Shown here piece by piece: positions 26,959-35,768 of a stretch of DNA of 64,000 bases (position 1 is its first letter; every line of letters starts with the position of its first letter). The stretch lies in NCBI RefSeq assembly GCF_030683065.1, contig NZ_JAUXMX010000060.1, positions 1-64,000 of the forward strand. Reading direction: 5' to 3'. Origin of the DNA: Pseudomonas sp. Lineage in GTDB: Bacteria; Pseudomonadota; Gammaproteobacteria; Pseudomonadales; Pseudomonadaceae. The notes below the pieces were generated by a model. It searched no databases, had not been told where the DNA came from, and saw only the letters and a list, made by a program, of their open reading frames with translations. A program made the position numbers and the translations under genes.

Positions 26959-29028
26959 ATGGCCATCGAAAAAAAAACCATTCGACTGCTGATTCTCGAA
27001 GACTCGCAGAATGAGGCCGAGCGTCTCGTCAGCCTGTTCCGAAACGCTGGCCGCGCCACGCGTGTGCACCGCCTGACTTCCAGCGATGACCTGAGCGAAA
27101 CCTTGCAGCAAAGCTGGGATCTGTTGATCTGCGCGCCAAGCAGCGAGCACCTCGATCCAGGCGAGGCGATCAACGCTATCCGCCGCCAGGCCAAAGATAT
27201 CCCCGTCATTCAATTGCTCGCCGACAATGATTCCGACAGCATCACCGAAGCCCTGGCTCTCGGCGCCCAGGATGCGCTGCCGCAAGGCGAAGACGAGCGC
27301 CTAGTGCTGGTGGCCAAGCGCGAACTGGCCAACCTCGAAGAACGCCGCGCGCGCCGCGCCGCCGAAGTGGCGCTGCGTGAAGCCGAGAAACGCTGCCAGC
27401 TGCTGCTCGACAGCTCGGTTGATGCCATTACCTATGTACATGACGGCATGCACATCTATGCCAACCGCGCCTACCTTGAGCTCTTCGCTTACAAGGATGG
27501 CGAAGAGCTGGAAGGCATGCCCATGATCGACTTGATCGCCAGCGCCGACCAAGGCAGCTTCAAAGACTTTCTGAAAAATTACCAGAACGCCGAGGGTAAC
27601 GCCGAACTGGCCTGCTCTGGCGTCCAGGCAAGCGGCCAAACCGTTCCGGTGCGCATGAGCTTTTCGCCTGCCACCTACGATGGCGAACCCTGCATCCAGG
27701 TAGTGATACACGCCGAAAGCGGCAACGCCGAACTCGAAGAAAAGCTGCGCGAGATCAGCAGCCAGGACCTGGTCACAGGACTGTACAACCGCAGTTATTT
27801 CCTCGGCCTGATGGATGCCGCAGCCGAGCGCGCAGTAATTGCCGGCCAGCCGGCCAGCCTGGCCTATATCCGCATCGACCGCTATGCCAGCCTGCTGGCA
27901 GACGTTGGCCTGGCGGGTATCGACTTACTGCTCACCGACCTGGCCAGCCTGCTGCGCGAGCACTTTACGCAAGACGCACAGCTGGCGCGCTTTGGTGATG
28001 ACGTGTTCACCGTCCTACTGCCCGGCAAAACCCCGGAGCAAGTAGAAGCAAGCCTGACGAGCCTATTGAAAAAGGTCGAGGGCAACCTCTTCGATATCAA
28101 CGGGCGTACCGCACAAAGCACCCTGTCGATTGGCGTCGCGGGGCTAAATGAAAAAACCTCGAAGGCCCAGGAAGTGGTCGACCGCGCCCAACGCTGCGCC
28201 GACGAACTGGACCAGGGCAATGCCCTCAAACTGTTCAACCCTGGCGATGAACTGGCAGCTGCAGCCAACCGCGGCAATATCGTCGCCATGGTTCAGCAAG
28301 CACTGGAGCGCAATAGTTTCCGCCTGTTGTTCCAGCCAATCATCAGCCTGCGCGGCGATAGCCACGAATACTATGAAGTCTTGCTGCGCCTGCTCAGCCC
28401 GCAGGGCGAAGAGGTTCCGCCGCACGAATTTCTTAACGCAGCCAAAGAAGCGGGCCTAGGCGAAAAGATCGACCGATGGGTCATCCTTAATTCGATCAAA
28501 TTGCTCGCCAACCACCGTAACAAGGGCCACAACACCCACTTGTTTGTACACCTTTCAAGCTCCAGCTTGCAGGATCAAACCCTGCTGCAGTGGCTTAGCG
28601 TGGCCTTGAAGGCAGCGCGACTGCCGTCGGACGCACTGGCTTTCCAGTTCAGCGAGCCGGATGCCATTGCCTACCTCAAGCAGGCCAAGGCACTGACCCA
28701 GGGATTGAACGAACTGCACTGCAAGGTGGCGCTGAGTCAATTTGGCTGCGCCATCAATCCCTTCAACACCCTCAAGCACATGCATATCGATTTCGTCAAA
28801 GTCGACGGTTCCTTCTCCCAGGACCTGTCGACCCCGGAAAGCCAGGAAGCATTGAAAGTCCTGCTGGCCAGCCTGCACGCCCAGGCCAAGATGACCATCG
28901 TGCCCTTCATCGAAAGCGCCAGCGTACTGTCAACCCTCTGGCAGGCCGGGGTCAATTACATCCAGGGTTACTACCTGCAAGGCCCGAGTCAATCAATGGA
29001 CTATGACTTCGCGGACGGCGACGAGTAA
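26959..29028 (+). CDS. fimX: Cyclic-di-GMP receptor FimX
   Basis: A 689-aa regulator of type IV pilus assembly and twitching. Domains in order: receiver-like (1-130), PAS (about 140-255), GGDEF (about 260-415) and EAL (about 430-680). The GGDEF motif is degenerate (FGDDVF) and the EAL motif is EVLLRL, with Glu at residue 473. This fits the known FimX pattern of an inactive cyclase and a high-affinity c-di-GMP-binding EAL domain. The start is the ATG opening MAIEKKTIRLLILEDSQ. In P. aeruginosa the protein localises to the cell pole and acts on pilus extension. Confidence 0.95.
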   Translation: MAIEKKTIRLLILEDSQNEAERLVSLFRNAGRATRVHRLTSSDDLSETLQQSWDLLICAPSSEHLDPGEAINAIRRQAKDIPVIQLLADNDSDSITEALALGAQDALPQGEDERLVLVAKRELANLEERRARRAAEVALREAEKRCQLLLDSSVDAITYVHDGMHIYANRAYLELFAYKDGEELEGMPMIDLIASADQGSFKDFLKNYQNAEGNAELACSGVQASGQTVPVRMSFSPATYDGEPCIQVVIHAESGNAELEEKLREISSQDLVTGLYNRSYFLGLMDAAAERAVIAGQPASLAYIRIDRYASLLADVGLAGIDLLLTDLASLLREHFTQDAQLARFGDDVFTVLLPGKTPEQVEASLTSLLKKVEGNLFDINGRTAQSTLSIGVAGLNEKTSKAQEVVDRAQRCADELDQGNALKLFNPGDELAAAANRGNIVAMVQQALERNSFRLLFQPIISLRGDSHEYYEVLLRLLSPQGEEVPPHEFLNAAKEAGLGEKIDRWVILNSIKLLANHRNKGHNTHLFVHLSSSSLQDQTLLQWLSVALKAARLPSDALAFQFSEPDAIAYLKQAKALTQGLNELHCKVALSQFGCAINPFNTLKHMHIDFVKVDGSFSQDLSTPESQEALKVLLASLHAQAKMTIVPFIESASVLSTLWQAGVNYIQGYYLQGPSQSMDYDFADGDE

Positions 29029-29110
29029 GCCAGCCCGCCAGGCAACCGGCTGTCGCCCCGACACCTGCCCAGCACTCATTTGACCCATGTCACGCTCCCG
29101 GCCAGCCCGT

Positions 29111-29130
29111 GCGCTAGAGTGTTCTAGCGC
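29111..29130. promoter_or_regulatory. 20-bp inverted repeat upstream of the alcohol dehydrogenase
   Basis: GCGCTAGA and TCTAGCGC form a perfect 8-bp inverted repeat with a 4-base spacer, ending 24 bases before the dehydrogenase ATG. Its position fits an operator overlapping the start of transcription or a leader hairpin. No cognate regulator gene lies next to it. Confidence 0.5.
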
Positions 29131-29154
29131 CCTTAGCTGCCGAGGAGAAGCACC

Positions 29155-30228
29155 ATGACCATGATGAAAGCCGCCGTATTTGTCGAGCCCGGCCGTATCG
29201 AGCTGCAAGACAAGCCCATCCCCGAAATCGGCCCAAACGATGCGTTGCTGCGCATCACCACCACCACGATTTGTGGCACCGACGTGCATATTCTCAAGGG
29301 TGAATACCCGGTAGCCGCAGGCCTGACCATTGGCCACGAGCCGGTGGGCATCATCGAGAAGCTCGGACGCAACGTGCAGGGTTATCGCGAAGGCCAGCGA
29401 GTGATTGCCGGGGCAATCTGTCCGGACTTCAGCTCCTATGCCAGCCAGGATGGGCACGCAGCGCAGGGAGGCGGTTGCGCCTGCCATGGCTACAAAGCCC
29501 TCGGCGGCTGGCGCTTCGGCAACACCATCGATGGCACCCAGGCCGAGTACGTGATGGTGCCCGACGCCCAAGCCAACCTGGCGCCAGTGCCGGACGGCCT
29601 CAGCGATGAACAGGTGCTGATGTGCCCGGACATCATGTCCACTGGCTTCGCCGGTGCCGAAGCAGCAAACATCAAGATCGGCGATATCGTGGTGGTGTTT
29701 GCCCAAGGTCCGATCGGTCTTTGCGCCACTGCGGGCGCCAAGTTGCGCGGCGCCAGCACCATCATTGCGGTAGATCGCGTCGATGCACGCCTGAAAATTG
29801 CCCGCCAACTGGGCGCCGACGTCACCCTCAACTTCGAACAGGTGGATGTGGTGGAAGAAATCATGCGCCTGACCGGCGGCCGCGGTGTGGACGCCTCAAT
29901 CGAGGCGCTGGGCCTGCAGTCCACCTTCGAGAGCGCCCTGCGGGTTCTCAAACCCGGCGGCACTCTATCCAGCCTGGGCGTTTACTCCAGCGACCTGCGC
30001 ATCCCGCTAGACGCCTTCAACGCAGGCTTGGGCGACAAGCGGATCGTCTCCTCATTGTGTCCAGGCGGCAAGGAACGCATGCGCCGACTGATGAACATTG
30101 TCGAGTCGCAGCGTATCGACCTGGCGCCTCTGGTCACCCACAGCTACGCACTCAACGACATAGGCGCGGCCTACGACCTATTCGCCAACCAGCGCGACGG
30201 GGTACTCAAGGTGGCGATCAAACCGTAG
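29155..30228 (+). CDS. Zinc-dependent secondary alcohol dehydrogenase
   Basis: A 357-aa medium-chain dehydrogenase. Catalytic zinc ligands are visible as Cys in TICGTDVH (near residue 41), GHE (near residue 63) and Asp in PDIMSTGF. The four-cysteine structural zinc lobe of horse-liver type enzymes is missing. This and segments such as AGAKLRGAS and SLCPGGKERMRRL resemble thermophilic secondary alcohol dehydrogenases. The Rossmann segment IIAVDRVDARLKIA has Asp after the second strand, suggesting NAD rather than NADP. GGAG lies upstream. It is inserted between fimX and serB, which I recall as adjacent in PAO1. Its stop is 3 bases from the serB stop. Confidence 0.92.
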   Translation: MTMMKAAVFVEPGRIELQDKPIPEIGPNDALLRITTTTICGTDVHILKGEYPVAAGLTIGHEPVGIIEKLGRNVQGYREGQRVIAGAICPDFSSYASQDGHAAQGGGCACHGYKALGGWRFGNTIDGTQAEYVMVPDAQANLAPVPDGLSDEQVLMCPDIMSTGFAGAEAANIKIGDIVVVFAQGPIGLCATAGAKLRGASTIIAVDRVDARLKIARQLGADVTLNFEQVDVVEEIMRLTGGRGVDASIEALGLQSTFESALRVLKPGGTLSSLGVYSSDLRIPLDAFNAGLGDKRIVSSLCPGGKERMRRLMNIVESQRIDLAPLVTHSYALNDIGAAYDLFANQRDGVLKVAIKP

Positions 30229-30231
30229 ATG

Positions 30232-31446
30232 CTATTCCAGGCCATCGCGATCACGGAAGCCAAGCAGGTACAGAATGCCATCCAGGCCCAGAGTCGAGAT
30301 GGCCTGCTTGGCTGATTGCTTGACCAGCGGCTTGGCCCGAAACGCCACGCCCAGACCGGCAATGGCCAGCATCGGCAGATCGTTGGCGCCATCGCCGACC
30401 GCGATGGTCTGCTCCAGGCGCAGCCCTTCCTGTTGCGCCAGCTGACGCAACAGGTCGGCCTTGCGCTGAGCATCAACAATCGGCTCGACCGCCACACCGG
30501 TAACCAGGCCATCGACGATCTGCAGTTCATTGGCGAAGACATAGTCGATGCCCAGTTTGACCTGGAGCTGCTTGGCGAAATAGCTGAAACCACCGGACAG
30601 AATTGCAGTCTTGTAGCCGAGCCGACGCAACTCGCTGAACAGCGTCTCGGCGCCCTCGGTCAGGCGTAAGGAAGCACCTATATCGGCCAGCACGTCCTCC
30701 GGCAAGCCTTTGAGCAGGGCCAGACGTTCACGGAAGCTGGCGGCAAAGTCCAGTTCGCCGCGCATGGCCCGCTCGGTAATCGCCGAGACCTGCTCGCCGA
30801 CCCCGGCAGCCTTGGCCAATTCGTCGATCACCTCAGCCTCGATCAGCGTCGAATCCATGTCGAACACCGCCAGGCGGCGGTTACGGCGGAACAACGAGTC
30901 GCGCTGGAAGGCAATATCGACATTGAGCTCCTGCGCCACGCTGAGAAACTCGGCACGCAAGGCCGCCGGATCGGCAGGTTCGCCACGCACGGAAAACTCG
31001 ATGCAGCCCTTGCCCTGTTCGGCCGGCATATCCAGCGGCATGCGCCCGGATAAGCGATCGATATGGTCGATATTCAAATCGTACTTGGCGGTAATGGCAC
31101 TGACCCGCTGCAATTGCTCGGCGGTAACCTTGCGGGTCAGCAAGGTCACAATATGCCGCGCCTTGCCCTGACCGCCGACCCACTGCTGATAGTCCTCCTC
31201 GGACACCGGCGTGAAGCGCACCTGCTGGTCGAGCTTGTAGGCGGCAAACAGCAGATCCTTGAGTACCGAGGAGCCCTGCTCGGTTGGCGGAATGTCCACC
31301 AGGATGCCAAACGACAGGGTGTCGTGGATCACCGCCTGGCCGATATCGAGGATATTAACCCCGCCTTGGGCCAGCACACCGGTAATTGCGGCAGTCAGAC
31401 CGGGACGGTCTTCGCCAGTAATATTGATCAGGACGATTTCGCGCAA
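30232..31446 (-). CDS. serB: Phosphoserine phosphatase
   Basis: A 404-aa HAD-superfamily enzyme performing the last step of serine synthesis. Two ACT-like domains form the N-terminal half (about residues 1-170), longer than enteric SerB. The HAD core starts at FDMDSTLIEAEV, with SGGFSYFA and GDGANDLPML. The start is a TTG seven bases after GGAGG; no ATG is available. It diverges from ahpA, as in many gammaproteobacteria, and converges with the alcohol dehydrogenase. Confidence 0.96.
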   Translation of the reverse strand: MREIVLINITGEDRPGLTAAITGVLAQGGVNILDIGQAVIHDTLSFGILVDIPPTEQGSSVLKDLLFAAYKLDQQVRFTPVSEEDYQQWVGGQGKARHIVTLLTRKVTAEQLQRVSAITAKYDLNIDHIDRLSGRMPLDMPAEQGKGCIEFSVRGEPADPAALRAEFLSVAQELNVDIAFQRDSLFRRNRRLAVFDMDSTLIEAEVIDELAKAAGVGEQVSAITERAMRGELDFAASFRERLALLKGLPEDVLADIGASLRLTEGAETLFSELRRLGYKTAILSGGFSYFAKQLQVKLGIDYVFANELQIVDGLVTGVAVEPIVDAQRKADLLRQLAQQEGLRLEQTIAVGDGANDLPMLAIAGLGVAFRAKPLVKQSAKQAISTLGLDGILYLLGFRDRDGLE

Positions 31447-31557
31447 GGCGCACCCTCCGGGGCTTGGTTAAGGGTCAACAGGCTGCTGACAGAGCACGCT
31501 TGTTGAAAAGCCGCACATTCTACCCATTTTCACTGCCATACGGACACGCGCGGTGCT

Positions 31558-31585
31558 TTGCCCTATGCGGAGCGGTCGCTATACT
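31558..31585 (+). promoter_or_regulatory. Candidate sigma-70 promoter for ahpA
   Basis: A -10-like TATACT (five of six) lies 16 bases after TTGCCC (four of six against TTGACA). It ends 34 bases before the GTG start of ahpA, in the divergent serB-ahpA spacer. Confidence 0.45.
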
Positions 31586-31619
31586 GCGCGCCACATACAG
31601 TCGATAAGAGCGGAGCTCT

Positions 31620-33125
31620 GTGAACCGGCCCGCCCCCGTAAAACCCGATAATTTCTTCCTGCTGCTGTTCCAGGCCCTGCGTCAACGCCGCGTCCCCCTG
31701 GCCTTGCGCATCGCCAGCCACAGCCTGCTACTCGTGGCCCTGGCGCTGGTGATCTATGCGTGGGTAATTGGTATGCAGTTCAAGCATGCGATGGAGCAAC
31801 AGGCTGAAGCCCTGGGCACCAGCCTGATCACCCAGACTGCCTCCTCGGCCACCGAACTGCTGGTGTCCAACGACATCCTCAGCCTTAGCGTGTTACTGAA
31901 TAACCTGGTGAAGAACCCGCTGGTGGCTCATGCGGCGATTTACAGCGTGGATAACCGCGTGCTGGCCGAAGCGGGTTCGCGCCCAGGCAAGACCATGCTG
32001 GGCGAGACCGAAGGCCTGTACTCGACCCCGATTACCTTCCAGGAGGTAATCGCCGGCCAATTGCGCATCAGCCTGGATATGCGCCAGTTTCAGCAACCAA
32101 TGACCATCAGCCTGCAGAGCATGGGCATCCTCAGCCTGATTCTGCTGGCGCTGGCCTTATCTCTGAGCATGCGTCTGGGCCGGCATATCTCCACCCCGTT
32201 GCTGCAACTGCGCGTCTGGTTACGCGACCCGGACGACCCCGCGCCTGGCGCTGGGCGCCAGGATGAAATCGGCGACCTGGCGCGCCAACTGCAAATGCGC
32301 CTGGTGCCGGCAAAACCGGAGCCAGAGCCTGAACCAGAACTCGACGATAGCTACGACGAAGAGGCCGACGAGCACGACTTCGACGATGACGAGCCGACCT
32401 TCGAGGTACGCGACCTGCACGATGAGCGCTTTGACGATCAGGCCGACAACGACAGCCCGCGCGGCCAGGCGCACGATGACGACCCATTCGCCGACCTGCG
32501 TAACCAGGATGATGAGCCCGCAGCGATTGCTCCGCTGACCGCTCAGCACAGTGCCGTACTGGCCATTCAGCTTGGCGCACAGGAACAACTGCGGCGCCTG
32601 CCACGAGCGCGCCTGATGGATCTGCTAAAGCGCTATCGCGATTGCCTGAACCAAGCCTCAGCGCTTTATCAAGGCGAACTGCACACGCTCAACGACGGCA
32701 GCAGCCTAATGCTGTTCCATCGCCAAGACAGCGGCGAGGATTACCTGACCCATGCCATCTGCTGCGGCGAGCTGATGCGCGCGCTTGGCCACGCCCTGCA
32801 AATCGAGGTGGCTGACAGCGGTATCACGCTCCAGCTGCAGCTGGGTCTAACCCAGGGCGAAGCTCTGCTGGGCTTGAGCCAAGGCGACTTGTTGCTCAGT
32901 GAGACCGCTCAGGATGCATTGGCTCTGTCCCAGCACAGCCGCAACCTACTGCTCCTCGAACGGCGCGTAGGCGATGATGCATTGGTACGTCAGCGCGCAC
33001 GCATCCGCACCATCGCCAGCCCGGAAGGCGCCTGCTGCGTAGAACGCCTGCTGGAACCCTACCCGTCGCTATTGGAGCGCCAGCTGGCGCAAATGCACGA
33101 ACACCACCCGCATCAGACGCCGTGA
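31620..33125 (+). CDS. AhpA/Smp family membrane protein
   Basis: A 501-aa inner-membrane protein of the SMP_2 (AhpA, YtjB) family, usually encoded divergently from serB, as here. Transmembrane helices lie at about residues 28-50 and 160-182, with a periplasmic loop between them. After the second helix comes a very acidic linker at about 220-300, with PEPEPEPELDD and many D and E residues. The remaining 200 residues form a soluble C-terminal region (about 300-480). The GTG start follows CGGAG. The biochemical role is unclear. Smp homologues have been linked to haemolysin regulation, which I treat as family annotation only. Confidence 0.85.
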   Translation: MNRPAPVKPDNFFLLLFQALRQRRVPLALRIASHSLLLVALALVIYAWVIGMQFKHAMEQQAEALGTSLITQTASSATELLVSNDILSLSVLLNNLVKNPLVAHAAIYSVDNRVLAEAGSRPGKTMLGETEGLYSTPITFQEVIAGQLRISLDMRQFQQPMTISLQSMGILSLILLALALSLSMRLGRHISTPLLQLRVWLRDPDDPAPGAGRQDEIGDLARQLQMRLVPAKPEPEPEPELDDSYDEEADEHDFDDDEPTFEVRDLHDERFDDQADNDSPRGQAHDDDPFADLRNQDDEPAAIAPLTAQHSAVLAIQLGAQEQLRRLPRARLMDLLKRYRDCLNQASALYQGELHTLNDGSSLMLFHRQDSGEDYLTHAICCGELMRALGHALQIEVADSGITLQLQLGLTQGEALLGLSQGDLLLSETAQDALALSQHSRNLLLLERRVGDDALVRQRARIRTIASPEGACCVERLLEPYPSLLERQLAQMHEHHPHQTP

Positions 33126-33142
33126 AAAAGGTCACGTAGCCG

Positions 33143-33328
33143 TTAGCCGCTGCAGGCAATGGTCAGGTGGTGGTTCAGCGCGGCGAGGCGCAGGCATGTT
33201 TCCAGGACTTGGTTGCCTTGCGCCTCAGGGACAGCCGCTGTGGCAATCGCCTCGCATAACCGCGAACAACGACGGCACCGAGTCGCCCGGCAGATCAGCG
33301 CAGGCATGCCGCACACGGTGCCAGGCAC
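33143..33328 (-). CDS. Possible cysteine-rich small protein
   Basis: A 61-codon frame from a GTG, or 54 codons from an internal ATG. It has six cysteines, including the cluster CRATRCRRCSRLC, followed by an amphipathic helical stretch (AVPEAQGNQVLETCLRLAALNHH). No clear ribosome site is seen at either start. It is convergent with ahpA and lies just downstream of the lipoprotein gene. I do not recognise it. The regular CxxxxCxxCxxxC spacing would suit a metal site, but the frame may be non-coding. Confidence 0.35.
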   Translation of the reverse strand: MPGTVCGMPALICRATRCRRCSRLCEAIATAAVPEAQGNQVLETCLRLAALNHHLTIACSG

Positions 33329-33334
33329 GCAGTC

Positions 33335-34039
33335 TTAGAAGCGAAACACTTCCATTTGCGTGGCAGGCTCGATCCGCAGCACTGGCGGCTTGCTCTCTGG
33401 ACGCTTGACCGGCGCACTGGCAACCGGCTTGCGCGCAGGCGTCACCTCGGCGGCTGGCATGGCCTTGATTGCATCAGCCAACTCGCCCGCCAGTTGCTGC
33501 AGCAGCTGACTTTGCGCACGCACTTGCTCGACCACCGTACCGCCGTGCTCGGCCTGCAGACGCACAACTCGACTGCCGCGAGATACGCCGGCAGAGTCGA
33601 GCAAGCGCCATTGCGCTTCAAGTACTGCAGGCTGCTGCACCCCTGAATCCAACCGACTGATATTCAGTACGACCTGTACTTCACTGGCGAAACCAACGCG
33701 ATCCGGGTACAGCGCGACGCGACTGGTATCGAGTTGACCGGCCAGTTGGCGCAGCAACAGCTGGCCGACATCATCTTGCAGGCTGCCCGCCCAGCGGGCC
33801 TGCTGACTGAACGAGAGACTGTCGTCACGTTCGCGCTGCACCAGGTTCTCGCGCAACAGGTAATCCGCCAGTTTCAACGGGCCTAACAGCAGCGCCGGGC
33901 CTTTATCATTCTGCGGCAGCTCGGGAGCGCCCTGCTCAAGCTGATAAAACTGTGCCGGTGGCTGCAGCACTGCGCAGCCTTGCAAGGTCAAAACCGCGAG
34001 CAACAACAAAAGCGGCGGCGAGAAATGCAACGATTTCAT
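33335..34039 (-). CDS. ABC transport auxiliary lipoprotein (PqiC/YmbA-like)
   Basis: A 234-aa lipoprotein with signal peptide and lipobox LTLQGC, giving an acylated Cys near residue 22. The mature part fits the ABC_trans_aux family (DUF330), whose members accompany MCE lipid-transport systems and probably sit on the outer membrane. The C-terminal tail is basic and proline rich. The ATG at 34039 has AAGG upstream; the frame stays open for another 54 codons, but these overlap the MCE gene and look non-coding. It is the last gene of the four-gene MCE cluster. Confidence 0.88.
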   Translation of the reverse strand: MKSLHFSPPLLLLLAVLTLQGCAVLQPPAQFYQLEQGAPELPQNDKGPALLLGPLKLADYLLRENLVQRERDDSLSFSQQARWAGSLQDDVGQLLLRQLAGQLDTSRVALYPDRVGFASEVQVVLNISRLDSGVQQPAVLEAQWRLLDSAGVSRGSRVVRLQAEHGGTVVEQVRAQSQLLQQLAGELADAIKAMPAAEVTPARKPVASAPVKRPESKPPVLRIEPATQMEVFRF

Positions 34040-34046
34040 GAAAACA

Positions 34047-35000
34047 TTACCTTGATTTACCAAATATGAGCGACTGAGGCTGCTGGTCGAGCCCTTCCAT
34101 CGTGCGCTGCAGTGCCTTCCCAGCCTGACTGAGTTCCTGCAGGGCGCGCAACATTTCGTACTGTACCTCGGATTCCGGACCGAGGCTGCGACGACCTTCA
34201 ACCGCCAACTGGTTGACCTGCTCTAATGCCTGCGCCGCACTCTGTGCCGTGCGGCGTATTTCGCCAACGGCATCGCGCAGATCAACACTGCTTTGCTGAA
34301 CATTGTCCATGATCGGCGGCAGTTGCTGCTCAAGGCGTCCACTCAGGCGATCGAGTTTGACCATCAGCTGACTCATGCTTACCAGGCCCTGCTGCAGCTC
34401 CGGGGAACTGGTAAGTTTCTCCAGCGATTGCAGGGTTTGCGTGGCCGAGGCGACCATATCCTGCAACGGCAATTCGCGCAGGCTGCCAGCTAACTCACGC
34501 AGCACATCGGCAACCTCGTCGATACGCGATGGCACACTAGGGATCGTCGGCAACTCCAGTTCATGCGCCGTGCGCACATAGCCGGCCTGCTCTGGAAACA
34601 TATCCAGCGCGACTATCGCCTTGCCCGTCAACAGGCTGGGCGTCTGCAACTGAGCACGTAAACCACGCTCGACCAGTTGACCGATAAACTGGTCGAAGCC
34701 ACGGGAGCCTTCTTGCTGCTGATCTGGTGTATTGATGCGCAGGACAACCGGCATCACCACATCCATTAATTCGCGGTCGTAGGACAGGCGAATCTCGCGC
34801 ACCATGCCCACCTTGACCCCGCGATAGGTGACATCGGCACCGACATCCAGGCCATCCAACGCTCCGGTGAAATACACCACATACTCGCTGGGCTGGCTGA
34901 ACCAGCTATCACGCGACAGCAGCAACAGGGCGGCGGCCAACAGAGCCAGGCCGCCGAGCAGGAACGCGCCGATCATAAAGGGTTTGCGCGCTTCGCTCAT
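34047..35000 (-). CDS. MCE family (MlaD-like) lipid-transport protein
   Basis: A 317-aa protein anchored by one N-terminal transmembrane helix (about residues 10-30), with one MCE domain at about 38-115 (FTGALDGLDVGADVTYRGVKVG) in the periplasm. The rest is a long helical tail with many Q, L and E residues. MCE proteins form hexameric rings that pass phospholipids between membranes. Its stop is 7 bases before the lipoprotein ATG, and its start overlaps the ATPase stop by 4 bases. Confidence 0.92.
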   Translation of the reverse strand: MSEARKPFMIGAFLLGGLALLAAALLLLSRDSWFSQPSEYVVYFTGALDGLDVGADVTYRGVKVGMVREIRLSYDRELMDVVMPVVLRINTPDQQQEGSRGFDQFIGQLVERGLRAQLQTPSLLTGKAIVALDMFPEQAGYVRTAHELELPTIPSVPSRIDEVADVLRELAGSLRELPLQDMVASATQTLQSLEKLTSSPELQQGLVSMSQLMVKLDRLSGRLEQQLPPIMDNVQQSSVDLRDAVGEIRRTAQSAAQALEQVNQLAVEGRRSLGPESEVQYEMLRALQELSQAGKALQRTMEGLDQQPQSLIFGKSR

Positions 35001-35767
35001 GACGCCTCCATTGGGTGAGCTGTTTCGCCCCGCCGCAAAAAGCGCTGCACCTGCTCAGGCCCATCGGCCAGCAATTCCTGCAGGGTGCCCAGGGCAATCT
35101 GGGTATGGGTCTGATTGTCGAGGAACAGGCAGGTGTCGGCCACTGCCTGAATACTCGGTAGCTCATGGGTAACCAGCACGATGCTTGAGCCCAGGCTATC
35201 ACGCAACTGCAGGATCAACTCGTCGAGGGACTGCGAGCTGATCGGATCGAGGCCGGCCGAAGGCTCGTCAAAGAACAATACCTGCGGATCAAGTGCCAAC
35301 GCACGGGCCAAAGCGGCGCGCTTGCGCATACCACCGGACAGTTGCGCCGGATACAGCTCATCGCAACCCGCCAGCCCAACCAGCGCCAGCTTCAACGCCG
35401 CCAGTTCGACCAGCTCGGCCGGCTGCAAGTGCTGGCGATAGGCGGCCAGCGGCAGGCAGATATTCTCGCGCAGGGTCATCGACCCCCACAGGGCGCCATT
35501 CTGATAGAGCACGCCGAACTGCTGCTGCAAGGCGGCACGACGGTCCTCGTCGCCCGCCCAGAAGTCCTCCCCCTTGAACAGCACACGCCCGGCCAGTGGC
35601 GCCTGCAGACCGATCAGATGGCGCAACAGGGTGCTTTTGCCACAGCCGCTGCCACCCATGATGACAAACACCTCGCCCGGGCGGATGGAGAAATTCAGGT
35701 CATGCTGGATCACCAGGCTGCCGTACCCGGCACTGAGATCTTCGGCGACCAATAGCGCATCGCTCAT
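34997..35767 (-). CDS. MlaF-like ABC transporter ATP-binding protein
   Basis: A 256-aa cytosolic ATPase. Walker A is GGSGCGKSTLLRHL (about residues 36-49), the signature is LSGGMRKRAALARALA (about 143-158), and Walker B is VLFFDEPSAGLDP with the switch His in VTHELPS. The GMRKR version of the signature is typical of the Mla/Ttg2A group. It powers the MCE system together with the permease at 35769-36899 and the MCE protein. Four-base overlap with the MCE gene. Confidence 0.95.
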   Translation of the reverse strand: MSDALLVAEDLSAGYGSLVIQHDLNFSIRPGEVFVIMGGSGCGKSTLLRHLIGLQAPLAGRVLFKGEDFWAGDEDRRAALQQQFGVLYQNGALWGSMTLRENICLPLAAYRQHLQPAELVELAALKLALVGLAGCDELYPAQLSGGMRKRAALARALALDPQVLFFDEPSAGLDPISSQSLDELILQLRDSLGSSIVLVTHELPSIQAVADTCLFLDNQTHTQIALGTLQELLADGPEQVQRFLRRGETAHPMEAS

Positions 35768-35768
35768 A

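Noticed and set aside
29080..29117. TTGACC as a -35 element for the alcohol dehydrogenase
   Set aside because: No acceptable -10 hexamer lies 16-18 bases downstream.
34040..34201. N-terminal extension of the MCE-associated lipoprotein
   Set aside because: It would place 54 residues before the signal peptide and overlap the MCE gene; the internal ATG has a ribosome site.
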